From contig CM073590.1 in the NCBI GenBank assembly GCA_037074705.1, positions 211,464,746-211,528,745 of the forward strand: a stretch of 64,000 nucleotides of DNA, read 5' to 3'. How positions within the stretch are numbered: the first letter of the stretch is position 1; the number at the start of each line of letters is the position of its first letter. The notes beneath the pieces were generated by a model. That model saw nothing but the letters and a program-made list of their open reading frames with translations. It was not told the origin of the DNA and made no database searches. The DNA comes from Zhengitettix transpicula. Its lineage: Eukaryota > Arthropoda > Insecta > Orthoptera > Tetrigidae. Below are positions 1 to 11,800 of this stretch, piece by piece. The position numbers were made by a program, and so were the translations under genes.

Positions 1-592
1 GGATAAGAGGTAAACGTAGAGATAAGTCTCCCATTGTTTCATAGTTAGAAATTTCAATAGAGAAACTCAATTTATTTATTTTATTATATCGAACTGGCGA
101 AATTCGATATTTTGCAACCTCTGGCGACTATAGAGATGTTACTGCCAGGATTACTGAAGCTTCGTGTGTCAATGTTCCCGTATTACGCAGTCAGTTTTAT
201 TGGAAAAATATTATTGAAACATCCCTCACGAGTGTCAATAAAATTGGTCAATATTATGTCGGTTTCGATCTTGCTTTCTAAAAGAACGAACGATTTAAGG
301 CATTGTTTATTCAAAGTGATTATTCCAATTGCGTTGGCTATGGCACTCAATAAGACGAAGAAAAGTGTGGGTCAAGTGCTGGTTGGAAAAGCGTTCGAGT
401 CATGGACGTGAGGAATTACTCCGAAAACTTATTGAAATTCCCGGATAACGACCCGAAATATTTGGTGAATGAATGAACACCTAGTTCAGAATTTAGTGGA
501 ATTATTATCGCACCACTAATAAAAACATTTCGGAGAAGATCAAAATATCAATTACATGAACATTGTGCACCACATTCATCATATTGACAGGG
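1..592. other. Unassigned DNA at window start
   Basis: No gene is recognised. A plus-strand frame around 80-300 stays open for about 60 codons and reads like protein (it includes RYFATSGDYRDVTARITEAS) before stopping. A second short open stretch follows near 395-475 in another frame. These could be remnants of a transposase or of a gene lying outside the window. No start, splice structure or domain can be supported. Confidence 0.3.
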
Positions 593-828
593 AAGTAGCC
601 AAATAACGGACCAAAAATAAGTGATAAATTAAATATCGCACATCGTTTCTGCAATCGTTGTTCCTTTCCTCAGGTGATTCAAAACCGCAAGAGCCGGAAG
701 AATCGCCGTGTGTCTTTGTCACGGTTCTTACAGTTTGCAATCACTTCACGAAAGAAACAAGGATTGCAGAAACGTTGAGTGATATTTAATTCATCACTTA
801 ATTTAGTCCGTTATTTGGCTATTAATTC
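593..828. repeat. Hairpin (foldback) element, copy 1
   Basis: The left arm begins at TAGCCAAATAACGGAC and carries AACG/ATCGTTTCTGCAATC followed by TTTCCTCAGGTG. The right arm is the reverse complement, ending in GTCCGTTATTTGGCTATT. The arms are about 80 bp with a few mismatches and enclose a ~70 bp centre. The arm sequence (GCCAAATA, AACGTTTCTG, TCAGGTG) recurs at 22141, 42186 and 58290 and as half copies elsewhere, so this is a dispersed family. No coding capacity is visible. Confidence 0.75.
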
Positions 829-1723
829 ATTAAATTAATATTAACAGGGATGCAATAAAAATGTAACATTTCTAAGTTCCGTCAATATTTTTTCGGTCAA
901 CAATACTGTTTTATATCCCTCAGACGATAAATATATTGAACCAAACTGTGTAAGAGGGCACTTGGTCTTGAATGCGCGGCACTTTTAAGTTTATCTTAGG
1001 ATGTGAACTGTGGAGGACGAGGGCAAAACAATTCTATCTCTCGCGATGAGGATAGGACAATGTCAGACTGAAACTAAGACGAAAAATTATTTCTTGATGC
1101 ACTTTTGGGATTGTAATTTACGAGTTTTTCTATTCTCCATGAATCAATAAAGCAGGGAAAGTCGACACTGTTGGGTTATAATTGAAATAAGTGGAATTGT
1201 TATGATTCACTTCCTTACATTCCTTTCCCTACCCATCACCATGACCTTTTCGGTGCGTTAGCATTACTTCTTCAATTTATAAAATAGTTTATGGCAATCC
1301 AAATAAAATCAATGTACTTCACGCCATTGTCAACAAAAATCCAAAACTACCGCCTCTGAATTGTGATAGACAATTTTGTTACCGCTGGACGCATTTTTAT
1401 AGTAATAGGTGGCCTTTAATAGCATCGGACGGGATACATCTAATGTTTTTCTAGAGTGACAGGCTACATTAGGGTAATCCGCAAACATTAAAACAACTTT
1501 GATAACACAAAATTAGTTATACAAATTAGAATTAATGTATACAGGCATTTCTTCATACAGGACAAGTTTTGCAAGGAAGTCTTTTGGTGAAATGAAGGGA
1601 TAATAATTGTGTAGTATAATTATCAAACAAATTAAACAAGGAAAAACATTTGTTTCTGGGAACTAATCTATAAGTACTTAACCTGTATTATTTTATCTTC
1701 ATGTATTCCTTTTTTTTTACAAT
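829..1723. other. Intergenic DNA without recognised feature
   Basis: AT-rich sequence with no supportable gene. A short piece at about 1451-1485 (AGAGTGACAGGCTACATTAG then GGTAATCC) matches the first ~30 bp of the R1 repeat that follows, so it is probably a truncated R1 copy. Confidence 0.4.
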
Positions 1724-3150
1724 AACAGGCTACGTGACGGTAATCCACGTGGTGTTAACTCCCCTTTAGTAGCATAGGAAAGGATTTGAAAGGGGATATG
1801 CGGAAGGGTAGAGGAAGTTTCCCAATGGTTAACTATGCCCCTCGGGCTATAGTTTAGGGATCCTACCTGCATTCGCCTAAAGAATTTGCAGGGCAAACCC
1901 TGGAAAACCTGCATTCGGTACTTGTCCCACGCTCTTCCGATGGTGGGAAAGGTATTTGCTGTGGTGACGCAGCATTCCCTTCTCCGTGCCTCGACCAGTT
2001 TAGGAGGCAGCTGGCCGACTGTTCCAATGGTAACAGCGGACAACTCTAACCGTATGCCCAAGGTCTGCGACCCCGGAACATACACCTCTCAAAACAGACC
2101 GAGGTGCATCGGTTTATTTTTTGTTGTAGACAGGCTATGTATAGGGTAATCCACATAGTGGCAAATCCCCTCTTATATCATAAGAAAGGGGTTTGAAAGT
2201 GTGGATGCGGAAGGGTGGAGGAAGGTAGCCAAGGGTTAACTAGGGCCCCCGGCATTCGCCTAAATGCAATGCAGGACAGACCCTATAAAAACCTGCATCA
2301 GGTAGGTCGGGCATTTGGTACTTGTCCCACGCTCTTCTGATGGCGGGAGAGGGGTTTGCTGTGGGGTCGCAGCTTACCCCTCGCCATGCCTTGGCCAGTT
2401 TAGGAGGCAGCTGGACGACTATTCCAAAAGGAATAACGGACAACTCTTACCGTATGCCCAAGGTCTGCGACCCCGGAACATACAACTCTCAAAACTACCC
2501 CAGGTGCCTCGGCATGTGGGAACTTTAGTTCAAAAAAAACCAGAAAGTTGTGAAGGCATCCCCAAAGGTAACCCCCGCCAGAGCACTCTGGGAAGGTTTA
2601 CCTGGCAGAGAACCCTTTCGCAGGCTTACTTGTGCCTCGGCTTGTTTTTTTTTTATTTTTTAGGGTAACAGGCTATATGAGGGTAATCCACGTTGGACAA
2701 CTCCCCTTTAATAGCATAGGAAGGGATTTGAAAGGGGTATGCGGAAGGGTAGAGGAAGGTAGCCAAGGGTTAACTAGGGCCCCCAGACTATATTTTAAGG
2801 ATCCTACCCGGCATTCGCCTAAAAGTAATGCAGGGAAAACTCTAGAAAAACCTGCATCAGGTAGGTCGGGCATTGGGTACTTGTCCCACGCCCTTCCGAT
2901 AGCGGGAGAGGAGTTTGCTGTGGGGACGCAGCATTCTCTTCTCCGTGCCTCGACCAGTTTAGGAGGCAGCTGGCCGACTATTCCAATGGGAATAGCGAAC
3001 AACTCTTACGGTAGGCCCAAGGTCTGTGACCCCGGAACAAACGCCTCTCAGAACAGGTCGAGGTGCCTCGGCTTGTGGGAACCTTAGTTCAAAAACGGAG
3101 AGGAAAAGGCATCCCCGAAGGTAGCCCCTTCGTATCTCTCCTACAAGTAG
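1724..3150 (+). repeat. R1 repeat, three tandem copies
   Basis: Three diverged head-to-tail copies lie at about 1724-2125, 2129-2645 and 2664-3150. Each starts near AACAGGCTAYRTGAGGGTAA, passes CCCCTTTAATAGCATAGGAA, a GGATCC, TTGTCCCACGCYCTTCCGAT, GACCAGTTTAGGAGGCAGCT and GTCTGYGACCCCGGAACA, and ends near AGGTGCCTCGGCTTGTGGGA plus a variable tail. The copies are GC-richer than the surrounding DNA. Inverted copies lie at 43500-44580 and a worn copy at 59810-60240. The antisense frame is open in several copies (see findings). No tRNA- or 5S-like head was recognised, so the class is unknown. Confidence 0.85.
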
Positions 3151-4192
3151 ACACTTAGTGGGAATATATAATATGCAAATTTATATCACAATCTCGAGCT
3201 ACAATTTGGCTTCAATATGTCAAGACACGCTTTAAATAAAACTGATTCCAAGTCAATCATTTATTGTTTTGCTGTCACTCTTTTTTGCACAGTGAAGTTA
3301 TATTCCACATTATTGTAGCCTACTCTCCACAAAATATTAATTATAAATGATGAGATTTCGGGATTTCTACGAATCCCTTTTAACCACATCTCGGTGCCAG
3401 AATATCGAACCGATATTGTCTTCTTCTGATAAATTAAGAAGGGCAACTCTTTTTTAGTTGACTTACCAAACTTACGTCATGATATATGTCCAGCACACAC
3501 CCATTTTATAGGTATTTCGACATTTCATATTTTTCCTTCTTTCTGTAAAACTCTTTCCAAAGATGAAAATTGTTTTAAAATTATAAATTACCTTTTAATT
3601 TAATTTAATAATATTGCAACATGTTCGTTAGAATCATCGCCGTAAATTAGTGAAGGCTTTTCATTTTCACAACGCTAACATTAACAAAAACAACATTTGA
3701 TATTTTTTTAATTAGTTTTGAAGATTTTTGTTACATCACTTTCCATTCTTACCAGAGTCCATCTGAAAGAAAATTTATTGAAATCCTCTTCAACTGATGG
3801 GTTTCTTGTGGCAAGAATTTTTAAACCCATATTCAAGAAACCCTTATAGCAAACTTAGTTATTGACAAAGATTTAAGAAAAATAATTAGGTACATGAATT
3901 TAGTTATGTACTGATCACTAAAGTTATTAAAACTATTTTACATAGTTAATGCTCAAATAAATCAACCCGTTTAATTCATATCCTGGTTGTATGTTTATTT
4001 TATCACATTCAGCTCATCACGTTATTTACATGGTTATAATAGAAATATAAGACGTCCTCATATTCTTTTACAAAAAAAACTGCTGATATGTTTTAGATTA
4101 TTGTAAATTTCTGAAATTGATTGATGACATGCTGTTTTACAGCTAATATGAAATAGTTAGATATCATAGTATTTATCTTTATTTTGTTTCAG
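3151..4192 (+). other. Upstream region of LRR gene with 3' splice site
   Basis: AT-rich DNA upstream of the LRR coding exon. It ends in a good 3' splice acceptor (pyrimidine-rich TTTTGTTTCAG, AG at 4191-4192) immediately before the ATG. At least one 5' untranslated exon must therefore lie upstream, but its position cannot be fixed from sequence alone. Nothing else was recognised. Confidence 0.5.
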
Positions 4193-5881
4193 ATGATCAT
4201 GTGGTTCTTAATTACCATATTTCTGCTACTGTTACACCATGGATCTGCAGAATGCCCTGATTTGTGTAGATGTCCATCCGTGTCTTCTACAGATTGCTCC
4301 GGTTCGAACTATTTGAGAATTCCGTATGGTATTAGCTCCTGCACCACAAAACTAGATTTCTCGTTTAATTCGATCAGTATACTAATTAATGACACTTTCA
4401 ACAGACGAGGTCTCACCAAATTGGAAAAAATTGCTTTAAATAATAATCAAATATCGCTGGTGGGGCCAGCGACGTTTCACGATCTGTTAAACCTCTGGTG
4501 GCTCAATTTAGAGCACAATAAGATTAAGTACCTCGATGTGAATACCTTTGTGGACGTTCCGAAGCTCTGGAAATTAATTCTGAGCCATAATCCTATATAT
4601 GTACCCTTTTATCGACCACTGCTATCCTCTTATAGTATTCGAATATTGGAAATGAGTAACTGTGGAATACAGTTTCTTGCAGACAAAACATTTCATAACG
4701 TCACAGGTTTGTGGACTCTCAGAATTAATGGTAACAACCTGTCCTCCATTGACGCGATTCGATTCTTGCCAGAGCTGCAGATACTGCAGTTGGATGACAA
4801 TAATATAACAACAATATCTCCTCGTACGTTTGATTTTACTCCTTGTCTGAAGCAATTAAATCTTAGTGGTAATCCACTTACAATGCCTACTGATACGCCA
4901 CTTTTTAATTTATCTACTTTGTCCACATTAGATCTCAGCAATACGAATATTACTTTTATTTCTTCGAGTGCTTTCCAGCAGGCTCCTTCCATACGAATTT
5001 TGATAGCCAACAATTGTTACTTAGAGAGGTTAGATAGAAATGTTTTCAATAATTTGAAAGACTTAGAAAATGTTGATCTGAGTTATAACAAGTTGTCTAG
5101 AATTAGTTTCGATCCATTTGTAAACAACAATAAATTTTCTAAGATGTCGTTGGCAGGCAACAAATTGTTGACCGATCCGAGCGAAGTGTTTCTTAACTCC
5201 TCGTCTTTAGAGGAGTTGAATTTGAACCATTGTTCGTTGACCGAGTTATCCGCGACCATGTTCGCAGGCTTGCCAGGTTTGCGAATCCTCAGTGTCGCCA
5301 ACAGTGGGCTCGTATCGATACAGCGAACGACGTTCCAGAGCACGCCGGACATTTACCACTTGGACCTCAGCGGCAACGATCTGAAGGAGCTGTACGTCGA
5401 CCTGTTCGCGACGAATGTAAATCTGATCGAAGTGAGTCTTCGAGGTAATCGCGGACTGCAACTCCCAAGAGGAAAGTTCCCGGATGCTCCTGCTTTGGAG
5501 ACGTTAGACATCGGTGAGTGCGGTCTGAGACGTGTAGGTGAAGAGGCGTTCTCCGCGACGCCAGAGTTGCGCGTCTTGAAAGTCGACGGAAACCAGATCA
5601 GCAGCTTGAACGCGACAATGTTCGGTTCGACGCCGAAGTTGACGGAGCTGCACGTCGAAGGGAACCGGTGGAGTTGCGACTGTGACCTCGTGTCCCTGTG
5701 GACGTGGTGCACGAGGCGAAGATGCTCGGAGGACGTGTTATGTACCGACGGGAACCATTGGGACAACGTGAGGTTGTTGAGGTGTGGTGGCGTAGAGGAA
5801 GTCACGAATCGAGGTGAACACGACCCAAATCTTGATTTTGAAATGATCGATGTGCCGGACAGAATAATGTCTCAACGCTAA
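4193..5881 (+). CDS. Secreted leucine-rich-repeat protein
   Basis: This is a single coding exon of 562 aa. The ATG at 4193 follows directly after a splice acceptor; an upstream in-frame TTG lies inside that acceptor and is not a plausible start. Residues 1-19 are a signal peptide with a strongly hydrophobic core. A cysteine-rich LRR-NT cap follows (CPDLCRC motif near residue 21). About 18 LRRs of ~24 residues come next, many fitting LxxLxLxxNxLxxLxxxxF, for example PELQILQLDDNNITTISP. An LRR-CT cap with WSCDCDLVSLWTWC and two further cysteines ends the repeat array. The short polar tail has no transmembrane segment or evident GPI signal, so the protein is probably secreted. Such proteins mediate extracellular binding, but no ligand can be inferred. 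The 3' third (from about 5230) is much GC-richer than the 5' two thirds. The family assignment is secure; the orthologue is not identified. Confidence 0.93.
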   Translation: MIMWFLITIFLLLLHHGSAECPDLCRCPSVSSTDCSGSNYLRIPYGISSCTTKLDFSFNSISILINDTFNRRGLTKLEKIALNNNQISLVGPATFHDLLNLWWLNLEHNKIKYLDVNTFVDVPKLWKLILSHNPIYVPFYRPLLSSYSIRILEMSNCGIQFLADKTFHNVTGLWTLRINGNNLSSIDAIRFLPELQILQLDDNNITTISPRTFDFTPCLKQLNLSGNPLTMPTDTPLFNLSTLSTLDLSNTNITFISSSAFQQAPSIRILIANNCYLERLDRNVFNNLKDLENVDLSYNKLSRISFDPFVNNNKFSKMSLAGNKLLTDPSEVFLNSSSLEELNLNHCSLTELSATMFAGLPGLRILSVANSGLVSIQRTTFQSTPDIYHLDLSGNDLKELYVDLFATNVNLIEVSLRGNRGLQLPRGKFPDAPALETLDIGECGLRRVGEEAFSATPELRVLKVDGNQISSLNATMFGSTPKLTELHVEGNRWSCDCDLVSLWTWCTRRRCSEDVLCTDGNHWDNVRLLRCGGVEEVTNRGEHDPNLDFEMIDVPDRIMSQR

Positions 5882-7867
5882 GCAACACGTTTCATTTAAC
5901 ACTCGGTTACTACTCGAACTATGTGCCAATATCTACAAATAGTCCCTTCACCGAGAATGAAAGCAGATAGGGTGATATCTGAACTCAGTATTTATAAATA
6001 CAACAAAAACGGCAACACCGTACAGTGCATAAGGATCATATAGTTGCCACTAGAGTGAGGAGCAAATGTCTCCTGTAATCAGTTGATCAACATAAAAAAC
6101 TATTTTTGGACTTTTTACTTACCTTTAGATATTAAGGATTCAATTTCAAGACTGTATTTGTACAAGCATAGTCCTATTATGTATTTCAAAATCGCTTTAT
6201 TACCCTATATTAGTAACTGTATTATTGGTGGTAACTTTATCACACTGGTAATTAATCAGAAAGGTCACAGAATAGACTCACATGTTCTTAAAAATTTGTA
6301 GTGAGTATTATTACTTAATTTATTGTGAAAAATTTTAATTTTCCTTACAAACAAAAAACTGCAGAGTAATCAGTATGCATTACATCAACGTGTATGAGTA
6401 AAATTACTTAGAATATAAACGTTTTGTATACCAAGAAATTACTAAAAACTTCAACCTTAAAAATATATTAAAGAAAAATTTATGGCGCTTTCTATATTTT
6501 TCAAAGTCGCTTACTTCATTGCCAATTAAAATAGTTTGCTGTCACCTTTCTTTTACAAAAGAGGAAGAAATTTTCATACTGCCTTTCTCATGACTAAAAA
6601 TGTTTTAGTCCAATCATTTGATCAAATTTTAATTGAATTTAATTTCTGACGGTATGTAATGAAATTGAATTGTAAATTTAGTGATGAAAATATAAGTTGA
6701 AATAAACATAATTTTACTTCTTCTAAGAAATATTTCTTAAGAAAATATTATTGCTGTAGGTGGTGATTATTTTATCCAATGAGGCCTCTCCATCCCAAAA
6801 ATCGTAAAAATTTCACTTAAGTATTTTTCTGGTTTATGTCAGGAGTATTTTGACGCATTAAAACAGGAAATTTTCGGTGTCGCTTTATATAATTTTGAAA
6901 TTTTGGAGGAATAATTTAAACACACAGGTAAGCGAAATAAATCGAAGGTCTGATGTCTTAAATCAAATCGAATTTAAAAGCTAAAATCTATTAGACGTAC
7001 ATTTATGTCTAACGGCTAAATTTAGTAAACAAAGGAAGAATAAATATAAGACAGCGTAAGTATTGAAAGTAATAGCGAAGTGAAATAGGTATTACACATT
7101 GTTTCAAATGTTATTTGATTTATATGCTACTTTTCTTCTCTTTTTAGGAAGAACTCTAAAGTTACTTATTGTTGCGGCAAGGTACGATGTTGAACTATAC
7201 TTCATTCAAAGATAAATATATTTAATATTACACAGACATTAATTCTGAGTGACTTTTTTATTTCAAATACGTGGTATCTTTAATTTTTACTTCAATATTG
7301 ACAGTGTTTTAAGGTTAATATTCAGTTTATGTCCGCTTTCTTCTTAACGAATTCCCTCAACCGCTGAAATACAAAAATAAAATCTTTATTTATACTACTA
7401 TAATTTTTGTTTTAAAGAAGATTCTTAATAGGCCAACTGGTTGAAATTTATAAGAAAACGTTTCCTCAACTAGCACTGTAGCCGTCATCAGGTGTAGTGA
7501 GCTGCCGAGTCAATAAAACGCCTGTTAATGGCGACAGTGAATGGTCGCGGAAAAGTTTTGTTTTCATGCAAATGTGACCTGTTTGACTGCCAAGGAACAT
7601 TTATTATTCTTATCATTATATTAAAAAAGTAATGCCCACCAATAACGCAAAGTACATTTCACACCTAGCAGTTGGCAGAAATGTATTTTTAAATGCTTTG
7701 AAAAAGGGGAGTATCTTTCCGGATGGTTTGATTACAATCAAATCAGCTGTCTGTCATTTAATTTGTTCGTGATATCGGTGTGTGTTTATTGTGGAACAAT
7801 ATTATGCATTGTGTTGCTTTAATACACAGTAAATACAGCCTTGTCTGAATAATAAAAACATTGTAAA
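5882..7867. other. Intergenic region between LRR gene and VPS8
   Basis: No coding gene is seen. A possible LRR polyadenylation signal, AATAAA, sits at 6701-6706, which would imply a ~0.8 kb 3' UTR. On the minus strand, 7441-7495 holds a hammerhead-like pattern (CTGATGA, a wobble-paired hairpin, then GAAACG), related to the hairpin elements elsewhere. The VPS8 promoter and 5' UTR should lie in the last few hundred bases, but no TATA box or start site is convincing. Confidence 0.45.
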
Positions 7868-8658
7868 ATGACAGAAGTCAGCTCATTAGCAGGTACCGAT
7901 GTATCAGATAATTCAGGAATTGGATCATTTAATCTCGATATTGAAGATGTAAGTAAGATCAAATGTGTTTAGATTAATAAAATAACTATTTTGTCGATTT
8001 GAACTGATTTAGTTCCCTCTTAAAAGTTTTATGCCGAAGATTGAAAGATGCTATTTAACTGTATTGTGTATACTATTTAAACTAGGGCTATACAAATTTA
8101 TTTACAGCTTGACGATGAAGAATACCAAATTCCTCCTGTGGAACAGACACCAACCTTAGAGAGTATTTTAAATGACGCAGATGATCGAGCGTCTCTCAGT
8201 GAAGATGAGATGTCAAATTCCTTACTTCCAGTAACTGAGGTATTATTCAATGACAAACTTCCGATTTGAAGTACTTGCGACTTTCTTAGTGTTGTACCTT
8301 TATTTACAGGGTACTTTTGAAGGCAGTGAAACTCTATCACTTGGCAGCATGGACAGTAGGAGTAGAAGTTCTTCTGAACGGAGACAAACAAAACTGAATC
8401 GTTGGCCTAATACGGCATCAGGAACTCAAAGAAGTGGCTCAATTTTACGGCATGTCATTCTGAAAGGAATTTCCACACAACTTGTTTCAGCGTGTGTAAG
8501 ATATATTTAGAATAATTGAAAATATTTAAGTATAATAAAAATAGATGTAACAACATAAATTATAGTCTATATATTGCCTGTTTTTGTTTGTTAACTATGT
8601 TATGTATAAATTACTTATGTTTAAGCATCTGATACCAACTGAAAGGCAATTGACTATT

Positions 8659-8722
<64 letters not shown>

Positions 8723-8787
8723 ATATTAATGGTCACAAATTGGGAATTATTTATTTTAGAGCAACACAAAAACTGAAAGCAATAAGA

Positions 8788-8871
<84 letters not shown>

Positions 8872-11800
8872 GAATTATTTATATATATATGTAGTTGTTA
8901 TTGCTTTCAGTTTTTGTGTTGCTCTAAATTTTGTGACCATAAATATGTTCATTCGTAAAAACATATTTTGAAATCTTATCCACATACTTTGTTTATTTTA
9001 GTATTGTTAATTTAATGTAAAATACACAAAATAACTCATCTTAATTAATTTGGGCTAAGATTTACTGTACGGAACTTCTTTCAAAAAATTGGTATATTTT
9101 CTAATAATAAATTTAGCAGAGAAATGTGCATCCCCTATTGTTTCATTTTCTGGGAATATCAATCCATGGAAGTTATAACCAGAGCCTCTTTCTTGTATTG
9201 TCCAGTTATCATTGACTCTGACAGTGGTCTGAATTAAAATCATTCAAATGCTTTATTTTTATCTGACATATTTATTGCCTTTTGCATGGAAATTATTAAG
9301 TAATTTGTATTCATAAATATTAACTTAATTATGTTTGAATTCAGTGGTCATGTTCATAAACATATCCTTTCTAATCAAATTTTACACTGCTCAAAATTTG
9401 TCACTAGCTGACAAAATGTCATTTTGGTTTTTTTTAGCTTTGTGCACCTATTTCTTATGAGTCAGAATAAGTGTTTAGTGAGGACTCTACTGAATCTCAT
9501 TTATGCTCTTTCTTATTTCAAGATCAAGAGGTCTAGGTGATGATGGAATATCTTAATTATATTATTTATACCTCTGAAGAGAGCTAATTTTTATTGCTTC
9601 TTTGAAGTGTTGATTATAATTAAAATGGTTGGAACAGAGAGAGTTGGTTTTCTGTTGAGAGACGGTTATAACAAATTCTTTTGTCCTATTCATAGTTTTA
9701 GAATACATGTTCTAAATTTAATTTAAATGCTTTAGTTAGATATTAATTTGTTTGGTTGATAGGTCTATTATTCTATAAAAATCTACTTGCTACATTACAT
9801 TACTTGCTACATTATTTATTCTGATTTATGTTTTCTATCAAGCTATATAGCAAAACTAGTGTATTAAATAGCATGTTTTAACTTGAATTGCTAAGAAACT
9901 TAAGGTGAATATATTTGTTCAGAACAATGAGGACTATGGCAGATAGATAATGTTTAGTAGCAAGATGGAAGGGGATTGTTGAAATAGTTAAGTTTTTGTT
10001 GATAAGACTGCAAAATGCCATATTTAAAATTACAAACAGTAATTTGATTCTGTCTTAAACATATTGTAATTGTACTTATATGTAGCTAAATGTTACAGGA
10101 ACGTTCAAATGCAGGTCTACCTACAGCCATGGCAGCTACAACTATGATAGCTGTGGGAACTTCACATGGTTTAGTACTTGTATTTGATTCTTCCCAAAGA
10201 CTTCGTTGGTGCTTTGGTACAACTGATCAAGATCAAGGTTCAGTTTCCAGTTTAGGTTTCAATCATGACTGCTCTCGTCTGTTGGCTGGTTTTGCAAGGG
10301 GACTTATACTGATGTATGACATTGTTAATGGGAAACTTCTCAGAACAATGAGTGATACTCACCCACCTGGAACAGCTGTTCTTCATGTTAAGGTGATAAT
10401 TTTATAAAAATTCTCATTTTATAGTTCCAAACTATTTTTGTAGGACTCAAAAATTTATAGTAAAGAATAAAATACATAACTTATTAATGTAATCTAATAT
10501 ATTCTAATATAATCTTCTTCTAATAAATAAAATAGACTTTGTGTGTGTGTGGAGCTACCTGTGGAGCAAATTTCATACATGAGTTCCTTTTGAACTGGGT
10601 GTGAGACTTTTCTACTACCTCCAGGGTCGGCTGTGGACAAGGGTGGAAATTTTAAAACTTGCTCAAACTGCCAATATTTGCATCAGATAAATAGTTTTCA
10701 GGGTCAATGAATTTGATAGTGTTTCTATGTTTTTGTGTATAATTTCAACCCCTTTTGGTGTAGAAGGGATGCACCCTTAGGGGTGTGGATGGAGGGGCAA
10801 GACATTTAAATAACGCAAAACAATCAAAATTGGAGTCAAATTCCAGGGTTATGGATGCCGCTGAGTTTAATTATATGTCAACCTAGTGAATGCCAGGCAC
10901 CCAGCTAGTTTTGAATAAATTAAGGAATTTTTTCCAGAATCATATATCCATAAGGCCCTGAATCTCAATTTTGGCCCAGAGCATGCATATTTCTGAAACA
11001 ATTGAGTTTATCACAATTGATGTTGAGTTTCCCTACAGATAGCTTACTTAATTTTAATATGTTTGTTACCTGTATTGACTATAAAATTATTTTTTATCAA
11101 TATTCTTTCTCAGGATTATTTTACAAATTCTTCACTCAATTGTGAAAATTGATCCAACAAACTGTACTTCTGAATAGATTACAAATATGTTCTGTAATAA
11201 CACCATGTTTATTTAATCAAATATCTTAATTATGTATATGCATTCACAATTTTTTTTATATATTCAAACATTTGAAATGTTATTTATATTTGTTATTAAA
11301 ATTCTGTATTAACAGACATATTATAGTCATTTCCAAAAATGTAATTATGTTTTCATTTACTTCTATTTTCTATGTTCATCACAGTGAATTCTTGTATAAC
11401 AAAATAATTATTCTTCACTTTTAGTTTACAGATCTACCAACTTTGGCTCTGTGTAGTGACAGTGGTGGTTCTGTGTTTGAACTGAACTTTCGTCGCACTA
11501 TGGGTATGCGTGGCTGTGACTCAAAATGTTTATTTTCTGGAAGTCGAGGAGAAGTTTGTTGCTTTGAACCTCTTTTACTATCTCAACACAACCTCACAGG
11601 TCATTCTTTGCAAGGGGTTGTTCTTGTTGCAATGGCAACATTATCAAAGGTATGACATATTCAATTGCAATTGGATACATGTAATTGTTTGTAGAAGTAG
11701 AAGAATATGATTGCATAGATATTTTTATTAATATTTATTTATTCTTTCACAATACAACTTTTATATTTCATAATTTTATTTACTTAGATTTAGATAGTTT

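Noticed and set aside
112..411. 99-codon open frame at the window start
   Set aside because: Composition is not convincing, no homology is recognised, and an overlapping frame looks more protein-like. Kept only as unassigned DNA.
4622..5805. Several minus-strand open frames under the LRR gene
   Set aside because: They are antisense shadows of a well-supported LRR coding exon; no domain or splice support.
8740..8958. Open frames across (TA)n tracts (tyrosine-isoleucine repeats), also at 20621, 38104, 40119, 61303 and 62078
   Set aside because: Translation of microsatellites, not genes.
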